A DNA stretch of 64,000 bases. Source: Stenotrophomonas pavanii (GTDB taxonomy: Bacteria; Pseudomonadota; Gammaproteobacteria; Xanthomonadales; Xanthomonadaceae). Below the pieces are notes generated by a model. The model was not told where the DNA came from and did not search any database. It saw only the letters and a program-made list of their open reading frames with translations. Of the stretch, positions 7,558 to 15,709 are shown piece after piece. The position numbers were made by a program, and so were the translations under genes. The stretch covers positions 434,001 to 498,000 of the forward strand of contig NZ_FNFQ01000001.1 in assembly GCF_900101175.1 (NCBI RefSeq), given 5' to 3'. The stretch's first letter is position 1, and each line of letters begins with the position of its first letter.

Positions 7558-10401
7558 TCAGAACCCGGTGCTGTAGCGCAACGCCGCCTGGCGCGCGCCT
7601 TCACCGCCGACGCGCTGGTCGAAGCCCAGGCTCAGGCGGCCAGTGCGGCCCCACCACGACTCCAGCGCCACGCCGAACAGCGCACTGCCGCGCGGCGTGT
7701 TCCATCCCGCCAGCGGCGCCCAGGCATCGACTCCCACGAAGCTGGCCTGCCAGTCCGCATCGGCACCGTCGAGCCGCTGCTGCCACTCGGCGTGCCCGCG
7801 CAGGGTCCAGCGGCCCCAGCCGCGTTCGCCACGGATACCGGCCAGCATCTGGCTGCGCTGCACGCGGTTGGCCTCACCGCGCAGGCCAAAGCCGAAACCG
7901 CCCCGCTCGTTGAAGGCATCGGTGTCCACGCGCGTGGTGCTGGCGCCCAGGTACGGCGTCAACGACGCGCCCGCGCGGCCGAAGCGGTAGCCGCCTTCAA
8001 CGCTGGCGCTGCTGAAGCGTCCGCCATAACGCGCGGAAACACCGTACGCGCCCGCGCCCAGCAGCAGCTGGCGATCCAGCGCACGGGTGAACTGGCCGCT
8101 GCCGACCTGGGCCAGCGCATAGCCCCGGCCCAGGTTCCAGCCGGCGTACAACTGCGCCTGCGCCTGGCGATCACGGCCACGATCACCGCCGAAGCTGTTG
8201 CCACCGTTGCTGCGGGTTTCGCCAAAAGCCACGCCCATCAGCCCAGCGCTGCCCAGCGGCAGGTCCTGGCCGGCCATCCAGCCACGGCTGTCGGCCGCGT
8301 TGCCGGCGAAACTGCCCTGCCCGGCCTCGCCGAGCGCACTCTGCCAGGCCCCGCGCAGGCGTGGCGCCGCCTGCACGCGATCGAAGCGCTCGGCGATCGC
8401 ACGGCGTGACATGTCGATGCTGTCGAAGGTGGCCGACTCGGCCCGTGCATGGGCCTGCCCGGACAGGCTCTGCAGGCTGGCCGCCAGGCCTTCGCTGCCG
8501 CCGCCGGTCCACTGCAGCGCACCGGCCGCCGTGCCGAAGGCCGAGCCCTGCAGGGCGGGACTGCCATCGAGCGCGCCGAATGCGCTTTCCACGCGTTGCG
8601 CGGCGGACTGCGCCGAGGCCGTGAGCCCGGCCGCCGCTGCGGTGACGCTGACCTGGGTCAGGTTCAACCAGGCCGTGTTGCTGTCATAGCCGTAGCTGCT
8701 CTGCAGCAGCGACAGGCCCTGCAGGCCGCTGGAGGTGGCAGGGCTGCTGAAGGTGCCGCTCAGGCCACCGGCGGCGTGGATCAGGTCCTGGCGGCTGCCG
8801 TTCTGCGGCACATAGCCGGAAACGAAGCCATGCACGCGCACGCCGCCATTGAGCGTGGCGTTGCCGGTGACCTGCAGCGCATTGGCACCGAGCGCGATCA
8901 TCAGCTGTGCGCCCGCCTGCTGGGTGTAGTTGCCCTCGATGGTGCCGGTGGTGTTGCCGGTGGTCAGGAACACGCTGCTGCCGTTGACCACGTTGCCGAT
9001 CACGCGCGGCGTCCCCCCATTGAACTGCAGGCCGGTCGAATCCGGATCGGGCTGCGCCAGGATCGTTACGTTGGAACGGATCACGCTGCCGTTCTGCAGC
9101 GACAGGATGCCGCGCTCGATGCGGGTGGCGCCGCTGTAGCTGTTGTTGCCACCCAGCACCAGGGTGCCCCCGCCTTGCTTGACCAGGCCACCGCTGCCGA
9201 CGATGTCGTTGCTCCACAGCGAGCCACTCGACGGCGCATCGACATTGGCCACCACATCGCCCCAGTCGAAGCGCCCTGGCCCCTTGATCGCCCGCGAGAT
9301 GTCGAGCAGGCCGTAGCCGAACACCGCATCCACGCCGGGCGCCCCGATGTCCTTGGCGGTCCCCAGCAGGGTCTGCCGGACCAGGTTGTTGTCGAAATAC
9401 GGATAGCGCTGCCAGACCAGTGCGGCGGCGCCGGAAACCAGCGGCGCGGCGAAGGACGTACCGTAGTTCCAGTAATAGGTGCTGCCATTGGCATCGGGAT
9501 AGACCGCGCTGCCCGGCGCGGCCAGGCAGTAGCGCGCGGCCTGGCCGCACGCGTTGGCATAGCTGGCCAGCGTACCGGGCGTGTAGGGGTCGACCGCGGT
9601 CGCCACCAGCCAGCCGCGCTCCAGGTCGGCCGCCGGCAGCGAGCCGGCAACGCCCTGCTGGCTGGGCAGTGCGGCCAGGCTGCTCGGTTCGGCGCGCGCA
9701 TCATTGCCGGCGGCGAACACCACCAGGCCGCCATGGTTGATGACGAACGGACGGTACTCGGCCGCCACCTGGGCCGTGGTCGGCAGGTCGGTCCAGTACA
9801 GGCCGCCCCAGGAGTTGTTCATCACCTTGACGTTGTAGCTGATCAGGTCCTGGTGGACCTGCGCCACACCCAGCGGACCGCTGAAGGAATTGCCCTTGCC
9901 GCTGCCGTCATCGACCGGCGGCTTGTCGGCGATGATCCGCGCCGAAACGATCTGTGCGCCGGGGGCGATGCCGCCCGGCCAGGAGCCCACCGACGCACCA
10001 GCGGCCAGGCTGGCCACCGCCGTGCCATGGCCCACCACGTCGTCGACCTGCAGGTTGTTGCGGGCGGGATCGATGTAGTTGAGGTTGGCCACCACGCGCC
10101 CGTTCAGCGCCGCCGCGTTGCGCTGCACGCCCGAATCGACGATGCCGATGCGCACCCCCTGCCCGGTCAGGCCGGCGGCCTGTGCGGCACGCGCATTGGT
10201 CACCGACAGGTGCGCGTCGAACGCCGGCTCCTGCGGCTTGGCCGGCGGCGGTGTCGTCGGCGGAGGCGTGGTCGGGGGTGTCGGCGTGGTCGGAGGAGGA
10301 TCAATGCGGACGTTGCCGCCGCCCCCGCCTCCCCCGCATGCCGTCAACGCCATCGCCATCGCCGTTGCCAGCGCGGATTTCACCCTCATCGTGCGTTCCA
10401 T
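7558..10401 (-). CDS. Subtilisin-type autotransporter serine protease with a lipoprotein signal
   Basis: 947 residues from the ATG at 10401, which follows a good ggaaggaatcg ribosome binding site; the longer frame has none. The signal sequence ends in a lipobox-like LTAC followed by a run of glycines, then a Pro/Thr-rich linker. The S8 peptidase domain has the triad Asp in IGIVDSGV, His in GHGTAVAS and Ser in GTSFAAPLVSGAAAL. A beta-helical passenger with an autotransporter repeat (GGGTLVLGGNNSYSGAT) follows, then a C-terminal beta barrel ending in LRYSTGF, the typical terminal aromatic of outer-membrane proteins. It should display or release a serine protease at the cell surface. A lipid anchor, as in NalP and SphB1, is inferred. 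Confidence 0.9.
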   Translation of the reverse strand: MERTMRVKSALATAMAMALTACGGGGGGGNVRIDPPPTTPTPPTTPPPTTPPPAKPQEPAFDAHLSVTNARAAQAAGLTGQGVRIGIVDSGVQRNAAALNGRVVANLNYIDPARNNLQVDDVVGHGTAVASLAAGASVGSWPGGIAPGAQIVSARIIADKPPVDDGSGKGNSFSGPLGVAQVHQDLISYNVKVMNNSWGGLYWTDLPTTAQVAAEYRPFVINHGGLVVFAAGNDARAEPSSLAALPSQQGVAGSLPAADLERGWLVATAVDPYTPGTLASYANACGQAARYCLAAPGSAVYPDANGSTYYWNYGTSFAAPLVSGAAALVWQRYPYFDNNLVRQTLLGTAKDIGAPGVDAVFGYGLLDISRAIKGPGRFDWGDVVANVDAPSSGSLWSNDIVGSGGLVKQGGGTLVLGGNNSYSGATRIERGILSLQNGSVIRSNVTILAQPDPDSTGLQFNGGTPRVIGNVVNGSSVFLTTGNTTGTIEGNYTQQAGAQLMIALGANALQVTGNATLNGGVRVHGFVSGYVPQNGSRQDLIHAAGGLSGTFSSPATSSGLQGLSLLQSSYGYDSNTAWLNLTQVSVTAAAAGLTASAQSAAQRVESAFGALDGSPALQGSAFGTAAGALQWTGGGSEGLAASLQSLSGQAHARAESATFDSIDMSRRAIAERFDRVQAAPRLRGAWQSALGEAGQGSFAGNAADSRGWMAGQDLPLGSAGLMGVAFGETRSNGGNSFGGDRGRDRQAQAQLYAGWNLGRGYALAQVGSGQFTRALDRQLLLGAGAYGVSARYGGRFSSASVEGGYRFGRAGASLTPYLGASTTRVDTDAFNERGGFGFGLRGEANRVQRSQMLAGIRGERGWGRWTLRGHAEWQQRLDGADADWQASFVGVDAWAPLAGWNTPRGSALFGVALESWWGRTGRLSLGFDQRVGGEGARQAALRYSTGF

Positions 10402-10583
10402 CGATTCCTTCCCATGAACGTTGGCCTGCCTACATCCCGGCAGGCGTGCGGCGCTGCCCAGCGGCAGCCCTTCCCGACCCTCTATACTTGGGCCGACCCC
10501 CACGCAGTCTGCCGGGAAACCGGGGCGCTTCCAACGTCCACGGTCTCCTTTCCGAACATTGCTTACGCATCAACGAGATTGCC

Positions 10584-11759
10584 ATGTCCAACATCGTCAT
10601 CGCCGCCGCCAAGCGCACTGCCATCGGCTCCTTCCTCGGCCAGTTCAACGGCGTGCCGACCCCCACCCTCGGCGCGGCCGCCATCGCTGCCGCCCTGGAA
10701 CAGTCGGGTGTCCCGGCCAGCGACGTCTCCGAGGTCCTGATGGGCTGCGTGCTGCCGGCCAACCTCGGCCAGGCGCCCGCCCGCCAGGCCGCGATCGCCG
10801 CCGGCATTCCGCTGTCGACCGGCGCCACCACCCTCAACAAGGTGTGCGGCTCGGGCATGAAGACGATCATGCTCGGCCATGACCTGATCAAGGCCGGCTC
10901 GGCCAGCATCGTGGTCGCCGGCGGCATGGAATCGATGTCCAACGCCCCGCACCTGCTGCCGAACTCGCGCACCGGCAACCGCTTCGGCAACTTCCAGGCG
11001 GTCGATCACATGGCCCACGACGGCCTGGTCAATGCCTACGACGGCAAGGCCATGGGTGAATTCGCCGAGTGCGCCGTGGACAAGTACCAGTTCAGCCGCG
11101 AGGAGCAGGACGCCTACGCGATCGAATCGGTCAAGCGCGCGCAGGCCGCGCAGGCCAGCGGCGCGTTCGCCGACGAGATCGTCGCGGTCAAGGTCGCCAC
11201 CCGCAAGGGTGACGTGGAGGTCGCCACCGACGAACAGCCGGGCCGCTCCGACATCGCCAAGATCCCGACCCTGCGCCCGGCCTTCAAGAAGGATGGCAGC
11301 GTGACTGCAGCCAGTTCCTCCAGCATCTCCGACGGTGCCGCTGCGGTGGTCCTGCTGACCGAGGAAGAGGCTGCCGCGCGTGGTATCACGCCGCTGGCGC
11401 GCATCGTCGGCCACGCCACCCATTCGCAGGAACCGGAGTGGTTCACCACCGCCCCGATCGGCGCGATCCACGCGCTGCTGGCCAAGACCGGCTGGTCGCT
11501 GGACCAGATCGACCTGTTCGAAATCAACGAAGCCTTTGCCGTGGTGGCGATGGCGCCGATGCGCGAACTGGGTATCCCGCACGACAAGCTCAACGTGAAT
11601 GGCGGCGCCTGCGCACTCGGCCATCCCATCGGTGCCTCCGGTGCGCGCCTGGTGGTGACGCTGGTCAACGCCCTGCGCACGCGCGGTGGCAAGCGCGGCA
11701 TTGCCACCCTGTGCATTGGTGGCGGCGAAGCAACGGCAATTGCCATCGAATTGATTTAA
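10584..11759 (+). CDS. Acetyl-CoA C-acyltransferase (thiolase)
   Basis: 391 residues from the ATG at 10584 (MSNIVIAAAKRTAIGSFLG). Thiolase signatures are complete: the acyl-accepting Cys in LNKVCGSGMK, the His in NGGACALGHPIGASG and the second Cys in TLCIGGGE. Thiolases either join two acetyl-CoA units or cleave 3-ketoacyl-CoA in beta-oxidation. The biosynthetic AtoB/PhaA-like form is the closest in length and motifs. It stands alone and divergent from the autotransporter gene. The fadJ-type gene at 38 kb is not linked to it, so the pathway is uncertain. Confidence 0.88.
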   Translation: MSNIVIAAAKRTAIGSFLGQFNGVPTPTLGAAAIAAALEQSGVPASDVSEVLMGCVLPANLGQAPARQAAIAAGIPLSTGATTLNKVCGSGMKTIMLGHDLIKAGSASIVVAGGMESMSNAPHLLPNSRTGNRFGNFQAVDHMAHDGLVNAYDGKAMGEFAECAVDKYQFSREEQDAYAIESVKRAQAAQASGAFADEIVAVKVATRKGDVEVATDEQPGRSDIAKIPTLRPAFKKDGSVTAASSSSISDGAAAVVLLTEEEAAARGITPLARIVGHATHSQEPEWFTTAPIGAIHALLAKTGWSLDQIDLFEINEAFAVVAMAPMRELGIPHDKLNVNGGACALGHPIGASGARLVVTLVNALRTRGGKRGIATLCIGGGEATAIAIELI

Positions 11760-11801
11760 AACGATTTAACGATGATTTCGCAAAAATGAATGCGGGATCG
11801 C

Positions 11802-11829
11802 TTGACACCCAATCTTGGCTTGTCATCAT
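11802..11829 (+). promoter_or_regulatory. Probable sigma70-type promoter of the first lipoprotein gene
   Basis: A perfect -35 box TTGACA at 11802-11807, a 16-base spacer and CATCAT (4 of 6 matches to the -10 consensus) at 11824-11829. It lies in an AT-richer gap upstream of the gene starting at 11882. Seen by eye only. Confidence 0.5.
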
Positions 11830-11881
11830 GTTGTCGGCGCGCAGTTGCGCGTTGCCTAATCTAACGACGAGGATTCACACA

Positions 11882-12223
11882 ATGAGCATCAACAAGCTGC
11901 TGGTCGCGATGTCCCTGGCTCTGGCCCTGGCCGCCTGCTCGAAGCAGGAAGCTGCCCAGGACGCCGCTGCTTCGGCCAACGAAGCCGCCACCGAAGCCCA
12001 GGCTGCTGCCGACCAGGCCGCCGCTGCCGGCGCCCAGACCGCCGCTGCTGCCCAGCAGGCCGCTGACACCGCCGCCACCGCTGCTGACGCTTCGGTCGAC
12101 GCCGCTGCCCAGACCGCCGCTGCTGCCACCGACGCCGCTGCTGGCGAAGCCAAGGACGCCGCCAAGGCTGCCGAAGCTACCGCTGAAAAGGCCAAGGACG
12201 CTGCTGAAGAAGCCAAGAAGTAA
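11882..12223 (+). CDS. Small alanine-rich lipoprotein
   Basis: 113 residues. The signal sequence ends in the lipobox LAAC, so the mature protein should be lipid-anchored, probably in the outer membrane. The rest is almost only Ala, Asp, Glu, Lys and Gln in short helical repeats (AAEATAEKAKDAAEEAKK), suggesting a long amphipathic helix or coiled coil like LEA-type proteins. A GAGG ribosome binding site precedes the ATG at 11882. It resembles the next gene in design and composition. It has its own promoter and a strong terminator. No defined function; a role in envelope stress is only a guess. Confidence 0.8.
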   Translation: MSINKLLVAMSLALALAACSKQEAAQDAAASANEAATEAQAAADQAAAAGAQTAAAAQQAADTAATAADASVDAAAQTAAAATDAAAGEAKDAAKAAEATAEKAKDAAEEAKK

Positions 12224-12253
12224 TAACTTCTTTCTTCACGCTGTTCTGGAAAA

Positions 12254-12278
12254 GCCGCTGGTTCGCCAGCGGCTTTTT
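12254..12278 (+). terminator. Rho-independent terminator after the first lipoprotein gene
   Basis: An eight-base-pair stem gccgctgg/ccagcggc closed by a ttcg tetraloop and followed directly by five T residues. It separates the two lipoprotein genes into two transcription units. Confidence 0.85.
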
Positions 12279-12380
12279 CTTTGTAGCGATGCCGGCGACC
12301 ACGCCGCTGCATCGCGACCCCGTCTTCACAACGGCATGAATAGGCTGGCGTCCCCATCCATTGCAGCACCGGAGACCGCC

Positions 12381-12791
12381 ATGAAGATTCGCCCGATCAC
12401 CACGCCTCTGCTGGCTGCTTCCCTGCTGCTGGCGCTGGCTGCCTGCAAGGGCCCGGAAGCCGAACAGACCAAGCAGGACGCGCAGCAGGCCGCCGACAGT
12501 GCCGGCGCTGCCGCCCGCGACGCCGTGGACAAGGCCGCCGCCGCGACCCGCGAAGCCGCCGACAAGACGGCCGCCGCCTCCGAGCAGGCCGCGGCCGACA
12601 CCCAGCAGGCCCTGGACAAGGCCGCAGACGCCACCGCCAACGCCGCCGACAAGGCCAAGGACGCGGCGACCGATGCCGCTGCCCACGCCAGTGACGCAAC
12701 TGCCGATGCCGCGCAGAAGGTCGCCGACAAGGCACGCGATGTCGCCAATGACGCGAAGGCGAACGCCGCCAAGGAAGAAGCCAAGCACTGA
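12381..12791 (+). CDS. Small alanine-rich lipoprotein, second copy
   Basis: 136 residues starting at the ATG after ggagaccgcc; the upstream in-frame ATG at 12336 would add residues before a clear signal sequence and is less likely. The signal ends in the lipobox LAAC. The mature part is made of Ala-, Asp- and Lys-rich eleven-residue-like repeats (ADKAKDAATDAAAH, ADKARDVANDAKAN), predicted to be all helix. It parallels the previous gene and probably arose by duplication followed by divergence. The function is not known. Confidence 0.8.
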   Translation: MKIRPITTPLLAASLLLALAACKGPEAEQTKQDAQQAADSAGAAARDAVDKAAAATREAADKTAAASEQAAADTQQALDKAADATANAADKAKDAATDAAAHASDATADAAQKVADKARDVANDAKANAAKEEAKH

Positions 12792-12840
12792 GGCGCTTAG
12801 CGACGTCGTATCAGCCGGGCATGGGCCCGGCGCTACAGGA

Positions 12841-12866
12841 AAGCCGCGGCGCCGCCGCGGCTTTTC
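12841..12866 (+). terminator. Terminator-like hairpin after the second lipoprotein gene
   Basis: Stem aagccgcggc/gccgcggctt with a three-base loop, followed by a broken T-rich stretch. It lies between the convergent lipoprotein and aidB genes. Confidence 0.65.
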
Positions 12867-12900
12867 TGCTTTTCGCTCTCTGCCCGCGGGCAGGTGGCGC

Positions 12901-12961
12901 AGGGGCGCAAGCGGCATGGATGGCGCGCCCGGGCCTGCACGGACGTATGCACGGCGCCCCT
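12901..12961. repeat. Miniature relative of the composite hairpin
   Basis: Arms aggggcgc (12901-12908) and gcgcccct (12954-12961) enclose a loop with cggcatggatgg and cggacgta segments. The same loop pieces occur in the large hairpins at 655-754 and 28943-29042. The right arm overlaps the stop codon of the convergent aidB gene by two bases. It looks like a shrunken copy of the family. Confidence 0.5.
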
Positions 12962-14597
12962 ACGGCAGCGCACGCGCCAGCATTGCCGACAGATCCACGC
13001 CCGCCGGCAGCGTACCGAATGCCAGGCCATGCTCCCCCTGCAGCCGACTGCGCACGAACGCCTCGGCCATCGGGCTGCGCGCACGCAGCAGCAGCGCCGC
13101 CTGCAGCAGCAGCGCAGTGCGCTCGCAGAACGTCCGTGCCTGCGACTCGTCGGGCGCCGGCGCCGCTGCCCAACGCTGCAGCGCCGCCGCGTAGCGCGCA
13201 TCACGATCGGCCACCGCCGCCAGCTCAGCGCGCAGCGCCGCCAGCGTCTCCGGTTCGCGTGCCAGCGCGCGCAGCACGTCCAGGCACTGGATGTTGCCGC
13301 TGCCTTCCCAGATCGAATTCAACGGTGCCTGCCGGTACAACCGCGGCAGCATTGATTCCTCCACATAGCCTGCTCCGCCCAGGCATTCCTGCGCTTCGTT
13401 GACGAAGGCCGGTGCGCGCTTGCACAGCCAGTACTTGCCCAGTGCCGTTCCCAGCCGCGCCAGCGCGGCCTCGCTGGCATCCACGGCGGCGCGGTCCACC
13501 GCACGTGCGATGCGCATCGACAGCACCGTGGCTGCTTCCGATTCCAGCGCCAGGTCGGCCAGCACGTTGGTCATCAACGGGTGCTCGACCAGCAGCTTGC
13601 CGAAGGTGCGGCGATGGCGTGCGTGGTGCAGCGCCTGGGCCAGCGCCATGCGCATTTCCGCTGCGGCGCCCAGCATGCAATCCAGGCGGGTCATCATCAC
13701 CATGCCGATGATGGTGGCGACGCCGCGCCCTTCGTCGCCCACACGCCAGGCCTGCGCACCGCAGAATTCGACTTCGCTGGAGGCATTGGCCCAGTCGCCG
13801 AGCTTGTCCTTCAACCGCATCAACCGGAATGCGTTGCGGTCACCGTCGGCCAACCGGCGCGGCATCAACAGGCAGGTCAGCCCGCCCGGCGCCTGCGCCA
13901 GCACCAGGAAGCCATCGCACATCGGTGCGGAAAAGAACCACTTGTGGCCGACCAGGCGATAGCGCTCGCCATCGATCGGTTCGGCGCGCGTGCTGTTGGC
14001 GCGCACATCCGAGCCGCCCTGCTTCTCGGTCATGCCCATGCCCAGGGTGATGCCGCCCTTGTCGGCCACCGGCACGTCGCGCGGGTCATAGACCGGCGCC
14101 GCGGCCTTGCGTGCCCACTCGGCCAGGTGCGGCTGCGTGCACAGCACCGCCACCGCAGCGTGGGTCATCGTCAGCGGGCAGCTGGTGCCGGCCTCGGCCT
14201 GGTGATGCAGGTAGCTCAGCACCGCACGCGCGACGTGCGCGCCAGGCTGCGGCTCGTGCCAGGACAGTCCGGCCACGCCGTGCGATTTGGCCGTGCCCAT
14301 CAACTGGTGATAGGCCGGATGGAACTCCACCGTGTCGATGCGATGGCCCTGCGCATCATGCGTACGCAGGCGCGGGCGATCGCGGTTGGCATCGAAGCCG
14401 AGCCGGTACAGCTCGTCACCGGCCAACCCGCCATAAACATCCAGTCGCGGTGCGAAGCTGCCAGCGCCCTCGCGCTGCACGGCTTCCATCAGCGCCACGT
14501 CGTCGGTCCACAACTGGCGCCCCGCGAACGGCGGTGGCTGGTTCAGCACCACATGCGTTTCAAACGGCGCGTTGCTGTCGAAGCGGGGTCCACTCAT
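12960..14597 (-). CDS. aidB: AidB-like acyl-CoA dehydrogenase
   Basis: 545 residues from the ATG at 14597 (MSGPRFDSNAPFETH), close to the 541 of E. coli AidB. The acyl-CoA dehydrogenase fold is visible (GMGMTEKQGGSDVR, ECLGGAGYVEES, and WEGSGNIQCLDVLRAL near the C terminus). AidB binds FAD and DNA and is part of the adaptive response to alkylation damage, perhaps by destroying alkylating agents; it also has weak isovaleryl-CoA dehydrogenase activity. It is divergent from the DNA-repair cassette that follows, which fits a repair role. The N-terminal extension of the longer frame has no support. Confidence 0.88.
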   Translation of the reverse strand: MSGPRFDSNAPFETHVVLNQPPPFAGRQLWTDDVALMEAVQREGAGSFAPRLDVYGGLAGDELYRLGFDANRDRPRLRTHDAQGHRIDTVEFHPAYHQLMGTAKSHGVAGLSWHEPQPGAHVARAVLSYLHHQAEAGTSCPLTMTHAAVAVLCTQPHLAEWARKAAAPVYDPRDVPVADKGGITLGMGMTEKQGGSDVRANSTRAEPIDGERYRLVGHKWFFSAPMCDGFLVLAQAPGGLTCLLMPRRLADGDRNAFRLMRLKDKLGDWANASSEVEFCGAQAWRVGDEGRGVATIIGMVMMTRLDCMLGAAAEMRMALAQALHHARHRRTFGKLLVEHPLMTNVLADLALESEAATVLSMRIARAVDRAAVDASEAALARLGTALGKYWLCKRAPAFVNEAQECLGGAGYVEESMLPRLYRQAPLNSIWEGSGNIQCLDVLRALAREPETLAALRAELAAVADRDARYAAALQRWAAAPAPDESQARTFCERTALLLQAALLLRARSPMAEAFVRSRLQGEHGLAFGTLPAGVDLSAMLARALP

Positions 14598-14710
14598 CCG
14601 GTCCATCCTGGCGCCAAGAAGTCTGCGGCCCGATTGTGCCGCATGATCCGCCAAGCCCGTGTTCAGGCCGGTTCTCACTGCGTGCACGAGGCGCAGGCCA
14701 CAGTGGGCCC

Positions 14711-15709
14711 ATGGCAGGCAATGACGATCTGGTGGTGCTGCGCCCGGAGGGGCTGTACTGCGCCGCCGGCGATTTCCATATCGATCCCTGGCGACCGGTG
14801 CCGCGTGCGGTGATCACCCATGGCCACGGCGATCACGCACGCCCCGGCATGGGTGAATACCACTGCAGCGAAGGCAGCCTGCCGATCCTGCGCTGGCGCC
14901 TGGGCGACGTGCAGGTGCAGGCGCATGCCGAAGGCGTGCCGTTCGGCCTGGGCCAGGTGCAGGTATCGCTGCATCCGGCCGGACACGTGCTCGGCTCCTC
15001 GCAGGTGCGCATCGACGACGGCCGGCAGGTCTGGGTGGCCTCGGGCGACTACAAGCGCCAGCCCGACCCGACCTGCGCGCCGTTCGAGGTGGTGCCCTGC
15101 GATACCTTCATCACCGAAGCCACCTTCGCCCTGCCCATCTACCGCTGGCCGGACACGCCGGCGGTGGCGGCCGAGATCGTGGCGTGGCGCCGCGAATGCG
15201 AACAACGCGGCGAGGCTGCGATCCTGCTGTGCTACGCGCTCGGCAAGGCACAGCGCGTGCTTGCCGAGCTGCTGCCGCTGGACGACCGCCCGGCCTGGCT
15301 GCACGGTGCCATCGCCAACGGCGTGGCGGTCTACCGGCAGGCGGGCGTGCCCCTGCTGGAGACGCACACGGTTGCCGAACAGGGACGCCAGCCGGATGCG
15401 GCCGGCCAGCTGATCCTGGCGCCGCCGTCGGCGGCAGGCACGCCGTGGATGCGTCGTTTCGGCCGCCACCAGCTCGGCTTTGCCTCCGGCTGGATGCAGC
15501 TTCGCGGCAACCGGCGGCGTCGCAATGTCGATCGCGGCTTCGTCATTTCCGATCACGCCGACTGGCCGGCGCTGCTGCAGACCATTGAACAGACCGGCGC
15601 GCGCCGGGTGATCGCCACGCACGGCAACACCGATGCGTTGATTCCCTTCCTGCGCGAGCGCGGCGTGGCCGCCGAAGCCTTCCGCACGGATTTCGGGAGC
15701 GAGGAATGA
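14711..15709 (+). CDS. Ligase-associated DNA exonuclease (metallo-beta-lactamase fold)
   Basis: 332 residues from the ATG at 14711. The metal-binding motif HGHGDH of the metallo-beta-lactamase/beta-CASP family is at about residues 38-43, with later motifs HPAGHVLGS and ISDHADW. It matches the exonuclease always found next to a bacterial ATP-dependent ligase and an Lhr-type helicase. It is the first gene of a four-gene cassette and overlaps the ligase start by four bases (ATGA), so translation is likely coupled. It should trim DNA or RNA ends before ligation; polarity is unknown here. Confidence 0.87.
   Translation: MAGNDDLVVLRPEGLYCAAGDFHIDPWRPVPRAVITHGHGDHARPGMGEYHCSEGSLPILRWRLGDVQVQAHAEGVPFGLGQVQVSLHPAGHVLGSSQVRIDDGRQVWVASGDYKRQPDPTCAPFEVVPCDTFITEATFALPIYRWPDTPAVAAEIVAWRRECEQRGEAAILLCYALGKAQRVLAELLPLDDRPAWLHGAIANGVAVYRQAGVPLLETHTVAEQGRQPDAAGQLILAPPSAAGTPWMRRFGRHQLGFASGWMQLRGNRRRRNVDRGFVISDHADWPALLQTIEQTGARRVIATHGNTDALIPFLRERGVAAEAFRTDFGSEE

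Noticed and set aside
8449..10740. A long plus-strand frame across the autotransporter gene
   Set aside because: Antisense shadow of a GC-rich gene; no start signal, no family.
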